The notes under the pieces are model-generated. The model saw only the letters and a program-made list of their open reading frames with translations, was not told where the DNA came from and ran no database searches. From positions 40,773-104,772 of the forward strand of contig NZ_JAEEGB010000007.1 of the NCBI RefSeq assembly GCF_016316925.1: DNA of 64,000 bases, in the 5' to 3' direction. The position numbers and the translations under genes were made by a program. Each line of letters starts with the position of its first letter. Within the stretch, counting starts at the first letter, position 1. This DNA comes from Clostridium aciditolerans (lineage in GTDB: Bacteria > Bacillota > Clostridia > Clostridiales > Clostridiaceae). Below are positions 1 to 9,116 of this stretch, in pieces.

Positions 1-18
1 GATTTATTTTTATTAAAT

Positions 19-312
19 TTATCTCACTTTGTTTTTTTGATGGATATTATTCATATTTCCTAAAATATCATGCATAAAATTCGATCCTCTAGATATAAGA
101 ATCCCTGTAAGAATCATACCAAGGTAAGGTATCTTTATAGGCAGATTAACTGCAGCCATAAAATCTATACCTGCTCCAATAGCCACAAGTTCTCCAAATA
201 ACACTGCTCCTAATTTGTCATAGCTAAACTTACCATTTTGCCAAAACATCTTCGTAGTTTCCCATAGTGATTCTACTATTAAAGCTGCAGTAGTAAATTG
301 TAATAAATCCAT
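19..312 (-). CDS. small two-TM membrane protein, function unknown
   Basis: A 97-residue protein with a good ribosome binding site (AAAGGAG before a G-rich run) just ahead of its ATG. It begins with an amphipathic stretch, then has two hydrophobic segments at about residues 33-55 and 62-80, and ends in a polar basic tail. The overall shape recalls small phage holins and holin-like clostridial proteins, but I see no diagnostic motif and no phage genes nearby. It could be a holin relic or an ordinary small membrane protein. That it is a real gene is fairly sure; its function is unknown. Confidence 0.6.
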   Translation of the reverse strand: MDLLQFTTAALIVESLWETTKMFWQNGKFSYDKLGAVLFGELVAIGAGIDFMAAVNLPIKIPYLGMILTGILISRGSNFMHDILGNMNNIHQKNKVR

Positions 313-649
313 ATCCCCCTTCTCCTTTTATATGAATTGCTAGTTCCTATCAAGCGATTCTTTGAGAATTACCCCTATAAGTATATATGCAGCTCAATTA
401 GGTATTATTATATATTGTATAAAGATTTATCTGATGCTATTTAAATAAAATTGATCAGCGTGGCACGGAACTCACTATAGATATCTAAACTGAGAGTTTG
501 CCTTATTAGCGGTATTCATAGGAGTATCTCTTCTGTACTGTTAACAATTTTGAAGGATAACTTATAGAGTATCTTTTATTGAAATCAAATAAATACAGCC
601 AGGTGACAAGTAACAAATTAAGTCACTTATCACCTGGCTGGCACTTATA
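313..649. other. gene-free stretch with a terminator hairpin
   Basis: About 337 bases with no convincing reading frame on either strand. The only clear structure is the 16-bp stem-loop at 596-640 beyond the yqeY stop. The block around 445-535 is slightly less AT-rich than its surroundings, but I could not assign it to a known RNA family. Confidence 0.5.
596..640 (-). terminator. stem-loop after yqeY
   Basis: Arms 596-611 and 625-640 pair over 16 bases with one mismatch and a 13-base loop. The hairpin starts 10 bases beyond the yqeY stop codon. The U-tract after it on the minus strand is weak, so this is a probable rather than certain intrinsic terminator. Confidence 0.55.
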
Positions 650-1087
650 TTATCCTAGTAATTTTTTTACCATAGGATTAATTTTTGATCTATCAAATTT
701 ACCAGCAACTTTTGGCATAATTTCTTTCATTATTTTTCCCATATCTGCTGCTGTATAGCTTCCATTAGTTATAATTTCTTTTATCATTCCCTCTACGTCT
801 TCTTCACTTAATTGTTTTGGAAGATATGGAGCTAAAACTTCAAGAGCATAATTTCCTTCTGCTATTTTTTCTTCATTGTTTAATTGTTTAGCATACTCTA
901 AGGCTTCTTTTATTTGTTTTATATTTTTTTCTATTATTTTTATAACACCTTCATCAGAAATGTCCTGTCTTTCATTAACTTCGAAGGATTTGATATCAGC
1001 GCTCACTAATCTTAAAACACTTACCTTTGCTTTTTCTTTTGCCTTCATTGCTGCTATTTCATCTTTTTTTAATAATTCTTTTAACAT
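650..1087 (-). CDS. yqeY: GatB/YqeY domain-containing protein
   Basis: A 145-residue YqeY-family protein, the usual length. It has the family's opening pattern (an L-K-E-L-L-K-K-D-E helix followed by an A-M-K-A-K-E-K segment) and the C-terminal GatB/YqeY helical region with the motif LAPYLPKQL at about residues 85-93. The domain is homologous to the tRNA-binding tail of GatB/GatE. The cellular role of free-standing YqeY is not established; binding to tRNA or amidotransferase is inference. The ATG fits the family N-terminus, yet the Shine-Dalgarno sequence lies 35 bases upstream with a 9-bp hairpin between (separate entry). It is monocistronic, with its own promoter and a terminator hairpin. 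Confidence 0.9.
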   Translation of the reverse strand: MLKELLKKDEIAAMKAKEKAKVSVLRLVSADIKSFEVNERQDISDEGVIKIIEKNIKQIKEALEYAKQLNNEEKIAEGNYALEVLAPYLPKQLSEEDVEGMIKEIITNGSYTAADMGKIMKEIMPKVAGKFDRSKINPMVKKLLG

Positions 1088-1129
1088 AATATTTAGTTAG
1101 TAAACTTTATATACTAACTAGTCACCTCT
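1088..1129 (-). promoter_or_regulatory. Shine-Dalgarno separated from yqeY start by a hairpin
   Basis: The only good Shine-Dalgarno sequence (AGAGGTG, 1123-1129) is 35 bases from the ATG at 1087. Between them the arms 1094-1102 and 1112-1120 (TAGTTAGTA/TACTAACTA on the plus strand) form a perfect 9-bp stem with a 9-base loop. If the hairpin folds, the effective spacing drops to about 8 bases, which is optimal. Confidence 0.55.
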
Positions 1130-1156
1130 TTTCTCTAGAATAATTTGCATATTTAA

Positions 1157-1185
1157 ATTATACCAATATTATAAACAAAATCAAA
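1157..1185 (-). promoter_or_regulatory. sigma-A promoter of yqeY
   Basis: On the minus strand a TTTGAT -35 box (1180-1185) and a perfect TATAAT -10 box (1157-1162) are separated by 17 bases. Transcription would start near 1150, giving a leader of about 63 bases that includes the hairpin between Shine-Dalgarno and start. Confidence 0.65.
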
Positions 1186-1207
1186 GTTTCTTATATATTA
1201 AAGAAAA

Positions 1208-1239
1208 AACTGTAATTAAATATACATTTAACTACAGTT
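1208..1239 (-). terminator. intrinsic terminator of the aga operon
   Basis: An imperfect stem-loop (AACTGTA...TACAGTT) follows the PfkB stop codon and on the minus strand is followed directly by a run of six T. It closes the amino-sugar operon ahead of the yqeY promoter. Confidence 0.75.
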
Positions 1240-1255
1240 CATAACTGTCTTAAAA

Positions 1256-3036
<1,781 letters not shown>

Positions 3037-3064
3037 TTATAATCCTCCCTAGCTAAATATGTCT

Positions 3065-4216
3065 TTAGCGAGTAAATACTTCTTTGCCATTAATTAGAGT
3101 TTTTACTACATTAAAATTGTCATCTATAATAACTAAATTTGCCTTTTTTCCTTCTCTAATGCTTCCTATTAATTTATCAATATTCAATAATTTACTTGGG
3201 TTAAATGAAGCCATTTTTATAGCCTCTAGAGGCTCTACACCTACTTTTTTTATCATATTCTTTACACAAGTTAAAATATCAGTTGTGCTTCCTGCTAATG
3301 AGCCGCTTTCTATTCTAGCAATAGAACATTTTACATTAACCTTTAATGCCCCAAGCATATATTCACCATCCTGCAGTCCGGACGCTTGAATTCCATCACT
3401 AATTAAAATTACTTTTTCTTTATCTTTGCATCTTAATAACAAATCTACAGCAGCGGGATGAACATGAACTAAATCGCATATTAATTCACAATACACATCA
3501 TCTTTAGTTAAAACTGCTCCCAAAATCCCTGGTTCTCTATGGTTAAAACCTCTCATACCATTAAAGGTGTGTACCGCAACTTTAGCTCCAGAATCTATAG
3601 CACCAGCTGCTTCATCATAGGTAGCATTTGTATGTCCCATTGATACTTGTATATTATTTGATGTTAAATATTTTATACTCTTATATGCATTCTTCTTTTC
3701 TGGTGCAATAGTTATAACTTTTACAGTACGTTTTGACGCCTCAATTAATTCTTCTAATTCCTTCAAATCTAAGTCCTTTATTAAATGTTCCGCATGAGCA
3801 CCTTTATGCTCCTTACAAATATATGGTCCTTCTATATAAGAACCTAAAATTTCAGCACCTTCAACTTTATCCATGCAGCAACTAATATTAATAAGAGCTT
3901 GTTTTATTTTTTTAACCTCTTCAGTAACTGTAGTTGGAAGAAATGAAGTTATTCCACGAGATGCTAAGTATTTTGATATTTCATTTAGTGAATGAAGATT
4001 ACTGTCCATAGTATCGTATCCATTAGCACCATGTACATGTAAATCAATTAAGCCTGGAATAATGCTGTATTTACTTAAATCTATTACATTTTCCACATCA
4101 TTTTTTTCATGTTCTTCTAGAACTTTTTTTATAATTCCGTTTTCAATTATAATGGTTGCATTTTCTAAAATTCTATTTTCACAATAAATACTTTTACCTT
4201 TTATACCATATAGCAC
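3065..4216 (-). CDS. nagA: N-acetylgalactosamine/glucosamine-6-phosphate deacetylase
   Basis: A 383-residue amidohydrolase of the NagA/AgaA family. Recognisable parts are the metal-site motif DLHVHG (about 57-62), the EGP motif of the active site (about 128-130), a GHTNA motif with a metal-binding His, HTFNGM, the catalytic Asp in ISDG (about 272-275), and a C-terminal NPSKLL segment. It removes the acetyl group from the amino-sugar 6-phosphate delivered by the PTS. Here the substrate is probably GalNAc-6-phosphate (the AgaA role), because AgaS and a tagatose branch share the operon. The start is a GTG ten bases after GGAG; no ATG fits. Confidence 0.9.
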   Translation of the reverse strand: MLYGIKGKSIYCENRILENATIIIENGIIKKVLEEHEKNDVENVIDLSKYSIIPGLIDLHVHGANGYDTMDSNLHSLNEISKYLASRGITSFLPTTVTEEVKKIKQALINISCCMDKVEGAEILGSYIEGPYICKEHKGAHAEHLIKDLDLKELEELIEASKRTVKVITIAPEKKNAYKSIKYLTSNNIQVSMGHTNATYDEAAGAIDSGAKVAVHTFNGMRGFNHREPGILGAVLTKDDVYCELICDLVHVHPAAVDLLLRCKDKEKVILISDGIQASGLQDGEYMLGALKVNVKCSIARIESGSLAGSTTDILTCVKNMIKKVGVEPLEAIKMASFNPSKLLNIDKLIGSIREGKKANLVIIDDNFNVVKTLINGKEVFTR

Positions 4217-4234
4217 TTTAGATCATCTCCAAAT

Positions 4235-4657
4235 CTAGATTCCATTATTATTAACTTGTTTTTTCTCTCTTGTTTCAAAAGCCTTTACTGCATTAATTCC
4301 TGACTGCAGCGCCATGTTTTTTAATTCTTCTATGCTTATACCTTCTCTAGATAAGCTGATTTCTAGTATCATTCCCACATTCGTACCTGCTACAACTCTG
4401 CTATTTTTTAGCTCTTGACATAAAAGGGCGCAGATTCTAAAGGGCGATCCCCCTGCTATATCCGTTAAAAATAATATTCCTTCACAAGAACTTAGTTCCT
4501 TTGCTGCATTTTCAAGTTTATTTTGCAGGCTTTCAATATTATCTTTTATAGTAAAATCTACTCCTATTACATTTTTTTGCTTACCGGCAATAAGCTCTAA
4601 TGAACTTAAAATTCCACTTGCAAAATTCCCATGTCCACTTACAACTATTCCTGTCAT
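4235..4657 (-). CDS. agaF: PTS EIIA, mannose family (GalNAc, AgaF-like)
   Basis: A 140-residue EIIA(Man)-type domain. The phosphorylatable His is His8 in VSGHGNFASG, and the conserved FLTDIAGGSP stretch is at about 63-72. It takes phosphate from HPr and passes it to EIIB, acting in the cytoplasm at the membrane complex. The adjacent B, C and D subunits most resemble E. coli AgaV, AgaW and AgaE, so AgaF is the counterpart. The gene is set apart from agaE by 79 bases holding a large palindrome, unlike the tight spacing of the membrane subunits. Confidence 0.85.
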   Translation of the reverse strand: MTGIVVSGHGNFASGILSSLELIAGKQKNVIGVDFTIKDNIESLQNKLENAAKELSSCEGILFLTDIAGGSPFRICALLCQELKNSRVVAGTNVGMILEISLSREGISIEELKNMALQSGINAVKAFETREKKQVNNNGI

Positions 4658-4687
4658 GCTGCTTACCTCACTTCAAATATTTTTTAA

Positions 4688-4717
4688 CTTCAGTTGATAC
4701 TATAGTATCAACTGAAG
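4688..4717 (-). repeat. 30-bp perfect palindrome between agaE and agaF
   Basis: Arms 4688-4702 and 4703-4717 are perfect inverted copies of CTTCAGTTGATACTA. On the minus strand no U-tract follows, so it does not look like a terminator. It may be an RNA-stability or processing hairpin separating membrane-subunit from catabolic messages, or a protein-binding palindrome. Confidence 0.6.
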
Positions 4718-4736
4718 CATTAGTACAAACTTCTTA

Positions 4737-5546
4737 TTATACTATTCCTATTAATCTCCCTATTACGCCAAATACTACAGTTACTCCAACAAGTTTAACT
4801 GCCGAAAATCCCTTCTTTAACAAATAATACATTAAAAATGTATATGCAAGAGGAAGCATATTAGGTAAAATCTTATCCAAAAGATCTGGTTGAAGAGCAA
4901 CCTTTGCTTTACCTGCTGTTATAACTATAGTAGTTTTAAAGTTTATATATGATGCTATTAATCCTCCAACTACTGTTATACCAAGTATTGATGCAGCATG
5001 TGCAACATGTTTAGTATTTTCTTTTAATGCTTTAATTGCTTTAGTTCCTGTGTTATAGCCATAGTGCATTAATCCAAATCTTAATCCAAAGTGTACTGCG
5101 TTAAATAATACCAAAAATATGATTGGACCTGCTATACTTCCCTGCATTGCTAAGGATACTCCAATACCTGCACATATCGGAAGTGCTGTTAACCAGAACA
5201 AAGCGTCACCAATACCACCAAGTGGTCCCATAGTTGCAACTTTAATAGCTCTGATTGTATTTCTATTTTCCTTAGCTTCTTCCATTGCAGTAACAACACC
5301 CATAATAAAGGTTACAAGAAAAGGATGTGTATTAAAGAACTCCATATGATCCTTCATTGCAGTGGATAAATCTGCTTTATCTTTATGAATTTTCTTTAAT
5401 CCCGGTAGCAAACTATACAGCCATCCACAAGCTTGCATTCTTTCATAGTTAAAAGATGCTTGAAGAAATAATGAACGCCAAGCCATTCTATTTAAATCTT
5501 TTTTAGTTATAACTTTTTCTACATTAGCATTTCCATTAGATTCCAC
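4737..5546 (-). CDS. agaE: PTS EIID, mannose family (GalNAc, AgaE-like)
   Basis: A 269-residue EIID membrane subunit that with EIIC forms the sugar channel. The sequence tracks E. coli AgaE well: LFLQASFNYERMQA near the start, SLLPGLKKI, GPLGGIGDALFW in the middle, and LGITVVGGLIASY towards the end, with hydrophobic segments in the C-terminal half. I place the start at a GTG that overlaps the end of agaW by 11 bases, eight bases after GGGGAGGT; upstream in-frame codons lie inside agaW and do not fit the family N-terminus. The overlap suggests translational coupling with agaW. Confidence 0.88.
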   Translation of the reverse strand: MESNGNANVEKVITKKDLNRMAWRSLFLQASFNYERMQACGWLYSLLPGLKKIHKDKADLSTAMKDHMEFFNTHPFLVTFIMGVVTAMEEAKENRNTIRAIKVATMGPLGGIGDALFWLTALPICAGIGVSLAMQGSIAGPIIFLVLFNAVHFGLRFGLMHYGYNTGTKAIKALKENTKHVAHAASILGITVVGGLIASYINFKTTIVITAGKAKVALQPDLLDKILPNMLPLAYTFLMYYLLKKGFSAVKLVGVTVVFGVIGRLIGIV

Positions 5547-6303
5547 CTGAATGCACCTCCCCTTTATTAACCTTTTCTCCTCTACTTTTATTTGCGAAGA
5601 AGTCATATAATGCTATTGCTGTTCCAATCAACGCTATTGGAAGTATTTGTAATTTACCATAAGTTACAAATATAAATCCAATTATTAAAAATGCAACATA
5701 TTCTTTCTTTAACATAATTTTTAGAAGCATTGCAAATCCTATAGCTGGCATCATTCCACCTGCTACAGATAACCCACCAATTAACCATGCTGGTAAGGTT
5801 TCAACAATTGTTTTAGCTGATTCTGCACCTAGATATATAGGTAAGAAAGCGATTACAAAGTAGAAAACAAATAAAAATGCCATTCCTAAGTAGTTTATCC
5901 TATCAATTGCTGCAGTGTCTGCTTGTTCTGCATACTTATCTGCTTTATGCATTACAGGTGAAAATATAGTGAATATTAGTGTTATTGCCCCTTGCACTGC
6001 TACTGCAAAAGGAACTGCTATTCCCACAGCCACGTTTGGATTTTGCTTAGTTAATATTGCAAAGGATGTACCAATAATACCTCCTATTACTACGTTTGGC
6101 GGCTGAGCTCCTGCTAATGGAACCATACCCATCCAAACAAGTTCTAGTGTTGCACCAGTGACAAGTCCGGTATGAACATCCCCTAAGATTAAACCAACAA
6201 TTAAACCAGTAACAAGTGGTCTGTGTATATGCAGCAATCCATCAAACAAGTCTATTCCTGCTATACCAGCCCAAATAGCAATTAATAAGGCTTGAATAAG
6301 CAT
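5536..6303 (-). CDS. agaW: PTS EIIC, mannose family (GalNAc, AgaW-like)
   Basis: A 255-residue polytopic EIIC of the mannose/sorbose class. Typical segments are RPLVTGLIVGLILGDVHTGLVTG near 29-50, with its conserved GDxxTGLxxG pattern, and AGAQPPNVV at about 64-72. About seven hydrophobic spans can be seen, and the polar tail ends inside the ribosome binding site of agaE. It forms the substrate translocation pathway. Assignment to the GalNAc type rests on resemblance to AgaC/AgaW and on the AgaV-like neighbour. Confidence 0.88.
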   Translation of the reverse strand: MLIQALLIAIWAGIAGIDLFDGLLHIHRPLVTGLIVGLILGDVHTGLVTGATLELVWMGMVPLAGAQPPNVVIGGIIGTSFAILTKQNPNVAVGIAVPFAVAVQGAITLIFTIFSPVMHKADKYAEQADTAAIDRINYLGMAFLFVFYFVIAFLPIYLGAESAKTIVETLPAWLIGGLSVAGGMMPAIGFAMLLKIMLKKEYVAFLIIGFIFVTYGKLQILPIALIGTAIALYDFFANKSRGEKVNKGEVHSGGI

Positions 6304-6330
6304 AATAAATTCCCTCCCCTTTAATTAATA

Positions 6331-6804
6331 TTATAAAAATTTGAGTATATCATCTGCCTTTTCATCTGGTACTCTTCTAATTTCTAATTGAACTCCAAGC
6401 TTATGAAGTTTTCTGAAGGCTTCTTTATCACTTTCATCTAGTGATACTGTGCTGGTTACCTGTTGTTTACCTTCACTAAAATGCATGTTGCCTATGTTTA
6501 CTTTTTTTATAGGAACTCCACCCTCTACTAGTTTCAATACGTCCTGCGGTGTTCTACAAACCATGAAAATAAGTTGATTCTCAGAAGCCATATGGATCAC
6601 ATCTATTGTTTTCTGAAGAGTAAAGTATCTAGTACCTATTACATCAGGCACTACCATATCCATTAAGTTTTGTTGTACTTCATCATCAGCAACCTCATCA
6701 TTTACAACTACTATTAAATTTGCACCTAAGTGGTTTACCCAAGTTACCCCTACCTGTCCATGTATTAGTCTATTATCGATTCTAGTTAACAAAATATTTG
6801 ACAT
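6331..6804 (-). CDS. agaV: PTS EIIB, mannose family (GalNAc, AgaV-like)
   Basis: A 157-residue EIIB(Man) domain. His15 in RLIHGQVGVTW is the phosphorylation site. The stretches NDEVADDEVQQNLM, FTLQKTIDVIH and NIGNMHFSEGKQQV match E. coli AgaV almost word for word, which makes this the subunit that best identifies the operon as GalNAc-specific. It passes phosphate from AgaF to the incoming sugar on the EIIC/EIID complex. It lies 26 bases downstream of agaS. Confidence 0.92.
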   Translation of the reverse strand: MSNILLTRIDNRLIHGQVGVTWVNHLGANLIVVVNDEVADDEVQQNLMDMVVPDVIGTRYFTLQKTIDVIHMASENQLIFMVCRTPQDVLKLVEGGVPIKKVNIGNMHFSEGKQQVTSTVSLDESDKEAFRKLHKLGVQLEIRRVPDEKADDILKFL

Positions 6805-6830
6805 AATATCCCCTCCTTAATATTAAGCTT

Positions 6831-8012
6831 TTATTTATCATACTGGTGTATTGTAACACCTTTGACTACCCTATTGACTGTTCCATCCGGCCTTGGATTG
6901 TCTGGTGATATTCCGAGCTTTAATGAGTAAAAAAATGCAAACATTTGAGCATAAAGAACAAAATCTAAAGCTCCAAAAGCATCAGTAATTACTTCATGCT
7001 CTCCAGAATTTGCGATAAATACTTTATCCGCTATCTTATCTATTTCAGTATCTTTATTGTAGGTTATAGCAACCACCTTATGATTTCCCTTATCATTGTA
7101 TATTTCTTTTAACAAGTCTATATCGTACTTTCTTGTGTACTCATCATTAGATACAAACACAAAAACTAAAGTTTTTTCATTAACAATTGATTTTGGTCCA
7201 TGTCTAAAGCCTAAAACAGACTCGCTAGTTGAATTTACTTTACCACTTGTTAATTCTAGATTCTTCAAAGCTGCTTCTTTTGATAGTCCATTTAATGCTG
7301 AAGATCCTAAATATACAACTCTATCACAGCCTAATTTAACTAAGTTTAATATTTCACCGACTTCAGTATTTAATATTTTGTTAGCATTTGTCATAATATT
7401 TTCAATAGTAACAGTGTTTCTATTAAGATTTTTTATATCAAATATAATTAATGTTGTTAACAGCATACAGCTGAAACTGCTTGTCATCGCAAAGCTCTGA
7501 TCATTTGATTCTTCTGGCATTAGTATCACTAAATTGTTATTATTACCTTTTGCTTTCTTTGCCAAAGCACCATCTTTGTTACAAGTTATAATAACTTGAT
7601 TTATATCATTTACCAACTGTTCAGCTAAGTCATAGGTTGCAACACTTTCAGGGCTATTTCCTGAGCGTGCAAAGGATACTAATATTGTCGGCGTATCTTT
7701 TTTCAAAAAGTCTTCTGGGTTACTTACTATATCAGTTGTTGCTATTGCTTCTACCCTTACTCCTAAAATTCTAGATAGGTATGGTGCAGCTATATCTCCA
7801 ACATAAGCAGAGGTTCCTGCTCCAGTAAGAATTATTCTTACTGGATCTTTATTTAGCTTCTCATTTATAAAGGCAGATATTTGCTCTTTATTAAGATTAA
7901 TTATATCTAAGGTTTCTTTCCAAATTTTTGGTTGATGGTAAACCTCCTTTGCTGTATGATATCCTCCAACTTTTTTTAATTCATTAACATCTATATTGAA
8001 TAGCTTATTCAT
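6831..8012 (-). CDS. agaS: AgaS-family galactosamine-6-phosphate deaminase/isomerase
   Basis: A 393-residue protein with two SIS (sugar isomerase) domains, the AgaS family length. GAGTSAYVGD at 64-73 and SFARSGNSPES in the first domain are sugar-phosphate-binding loops; FRHGPKS and DNPRPDGTVNRVV near the end are characteristic of AgaS. It converts galactosamine-6-phosphate to tagatose-6-phosphate with loss of ammonia, linking the deacetylase to the kinase and aldolase. It is first in the operon and has a long AT-rich leader with two candidate GntR operators. Confidence 0.92.
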   Translation of the reverse strand: MNKLFNIDVNELKKVGGYHTAKEVYHQPKIWKETLDIINLNKEQISAFINEKLNKDPVRIILTGAGTSAYVGDIAAPYLSRILGVRVEAIATTDIVSNPEDFLKKDTPTILVSFARSGNSPESVATYDLAEQLVNDINQVIITCNKDGALAKKAKGNNNNLVILMPEESNDQSFAMTSSFSCMLLTTLIIFDIKNLNRNTVTIENIMTNANKILNTEVGEILNLVKLGCDRVVYLGSSALNGLSKEAALKNLELTSGKVNSTSESVLGFRHGPKSIVNEKTLVFVFVSNDEYTRKYDIDLLKEIYNDKGNHKVVAITYNKDTEIDKIADKVFIANSGEHEVITDAFGALDFVLYAQMFAFFYSLKLGISPDNPRPDGTVNRVVKGVTIHQYDK

Positions 8013-8073
8013 ATAATCACCTACTCTTTTATATTAGCTGTATTTTCTTTCATATTTTATTTATATGCCTTAG

Positions 8074-8104
8074 GTAATAATGTTATTACGACATCATTAC
8101 CAGT
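8074..8104 (-). promoter_or_regulatory. candidate GntR operator 2 upstream of agaS
   Basis: On the minus strand the sequence ACTGGTAATGATGTCGTAAT (8085-8104) repeats the first operator with two or three changes. It overlaps an imperfect palindrome at 8074-8089 (7 of 8 pairs). It is 117 bases closer to agaS than operator 1. Confidence 0.5.
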
Positions 8105-8201
8105 TTAACTAAATTCGATTTATATTTTTGATTCTTAAATACTAGTACCGACTTGCATTTACTTGTATGCTTGTCCAAATTAATTTAAAGAAGACAATAA
8201 A

Positions 8202-8221
8202 GTAATGACGTCATTACCAGT
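8202..8221 (-). promoter_or_regulatory. candidate GntR operator 1 upstream of agaS
   Basis: A perfect 16-bp palindrome GTAATGACGTCATTAC lies at 8203-8218. Read on the minus strand and extended it gives ACTGGTAATGACGTCATTAC. Its ACTGGT half matches the known NagR/DasR (HutC-type GntR) dre half-site. The same ACTGGTARTG core precedes the regulator gene itself. I found no confident -10/-35 pair for the agaS promoter. Confidence 0.55.
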
Positions 8222-8235
8222 ATAATTATTTTTTT

Positions 8236-8275
8236 GTAGTATATCAATAATATTTTTTTATTATTGATATACTAC
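8236..8275. terminator. 15-bp perfect stem-loop after the gntR gene
   Basis: Arms 8236-8250 and 8261-8275 are perfectly complementary over 15 bases with a T-rich loop, starting one base beyond the gntR stop codon. On the minus strand the hairpin is followed by A rather than T, so it is not a textbook terminator; it may end or stabilise the gntR message. Confidence 0.45.
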
Positions 8276-8276
8276 A

Positions 8277-9002
8277 TTACTTTTCTAATCTTACTCTATA
8301 TTTAAATTTATCACCTCTAGCAATGCTTATGGTGTATTCTACAATGTCATCATTTTCATATGTGAATCTTTCTATTTTCAGACTTGGTGAATCCTTAGAT
8401 ATCTCTAACTTCTCAGCTTCTTCTTCATTTGTTAAAACCGGTTGAAATGTTTCCTCAGCCATTGTAAGGCTAACTTGAAATTTATTCTTTAAAATATCAT
8501 ACAATGCCTCTTTTTCTAAGTTTTCCTTAGTTATTCCAGGAAACTTATCATATGGAACATAACTTGTTTCTACAATCATAGGGATGTTATCCGCTATTCT
8601 CAATCTTGTAAATTTATAAGCCAAAGTGCCTTCTTCCATCTTCATCTTTTTGCTTATCTTATTACTAATACCTACAATTTCAAACATCAAAACTTTTGAA
8701 ACTGGCTTTTTACCTAGCTTTTTCATTTCTTCGGTAAAGCTATAGAATTTAACTAAATCCTGATCCAATTTTTTTGATGCCACAAAGGTTCCTTTGCCAT
8801 GTACTTTATAGATGTAACCTTCTCTTTCAAGCTCCGTTATGGCTTGCCTTACCGTGGACCTGCTTACATCATATTTCTCACAAATGTCTCTTTCAGAAGG
8901 CAGCTGGTCATCTTCATGCATTGAGGTTTCAATTTCCTCAATTATTATATCCATTAATTGAGAATACAGCGGAATTCTACTTGCTTTATCAATTTGTTTC
9001 AT
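8277..9002 (-). CDS. GntR-family (HutC/NagR type) transcriptional regulator of the aga operon
   Basis: A 241-residue repressor-type regulator. Residues 10-75 form the GntR winged helix (IPLYSQL, QLPSERDICEKYDVSRSTVRQAI, GYIYKVHGKGTF), and residues 90-240 form a UTRA effector domain of the HutC type, which in NagR/YvoA binds amino-sugar phosphates. I start at the ATG preceded by GGAGGT and a 4-base gap; an in-frame TTG four codons upstream lies in the Shine-Dalgarno itself. A palindrome just after its promoter suggests autoregulation, and ACTGGT sites before agaS suggest control of the GalNAc operon. The inducer, probably GalNAc-6-phosphate or GalN-6-phosphate, is inference. Confidence 0.88.
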   Translation of the reverse strand: MKQIDKASRIPLYSQLMDIIIEEIETSMHEDDQLPSERDICEKYDVSRSTVRQAITELEREGYIYKVHGKGTFVASKKLDQDLVKFYSFTEEMKKLGKKPVSKVLMFEIVGISNKISKKMKMEEGTLAYKFTRLRIADNIPMIVETSYVPYDKFPGITKENLEKEALYDILKNKFQVSLTMAEETFQPVLTNEEEAEKLEISKDSPSLKIERFTYENDDIVEYTISIARGDKFKYRVRLEK

Positions 9003-9031
9003 ATCCACCTCCAAATCCCGTGCATTTCATC

Positions 9032-9054
9032 ACTGGTAGTGTGGTACGTACCAC
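9032..9054 (-). promoter_or_regulatory. candidate autoregulatory operator of gntR
   Basis: A perfect 14-bp palindrome GTGGTACGTACCAC (9041-9054) sits at the predicted transcription start, and directly beside it the plus strand has ACTGGTAGTG (9032-9041), resembling the two candidate operators ahead of agaS. Confidence 0.55.
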
Positions 9055-9064
9055 CTATATTTAT

Positions 9065-9093
9065 AATATATATCATTATATAAACCTTGTCAA
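9065..9093 (-). promoter_or_regulatory. sigma-A promoter of gntR
   Basis: On the minus strand TTGACA (9088-9093) and TATATT (9065-9070) are separated by 17 bases. The start would fall near 9058, right against the palindromic operator. Confidence 0.7.
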
Positions 9094-9116
9094 CATTTTT
9101 ATATATAATAAATTAT

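Noticed and set aside
19-312. Calling the first gene a phage holin
   Set aside because: Size and two spans fit, but there is no endolysin, no dual-start motif and no phage context within view.
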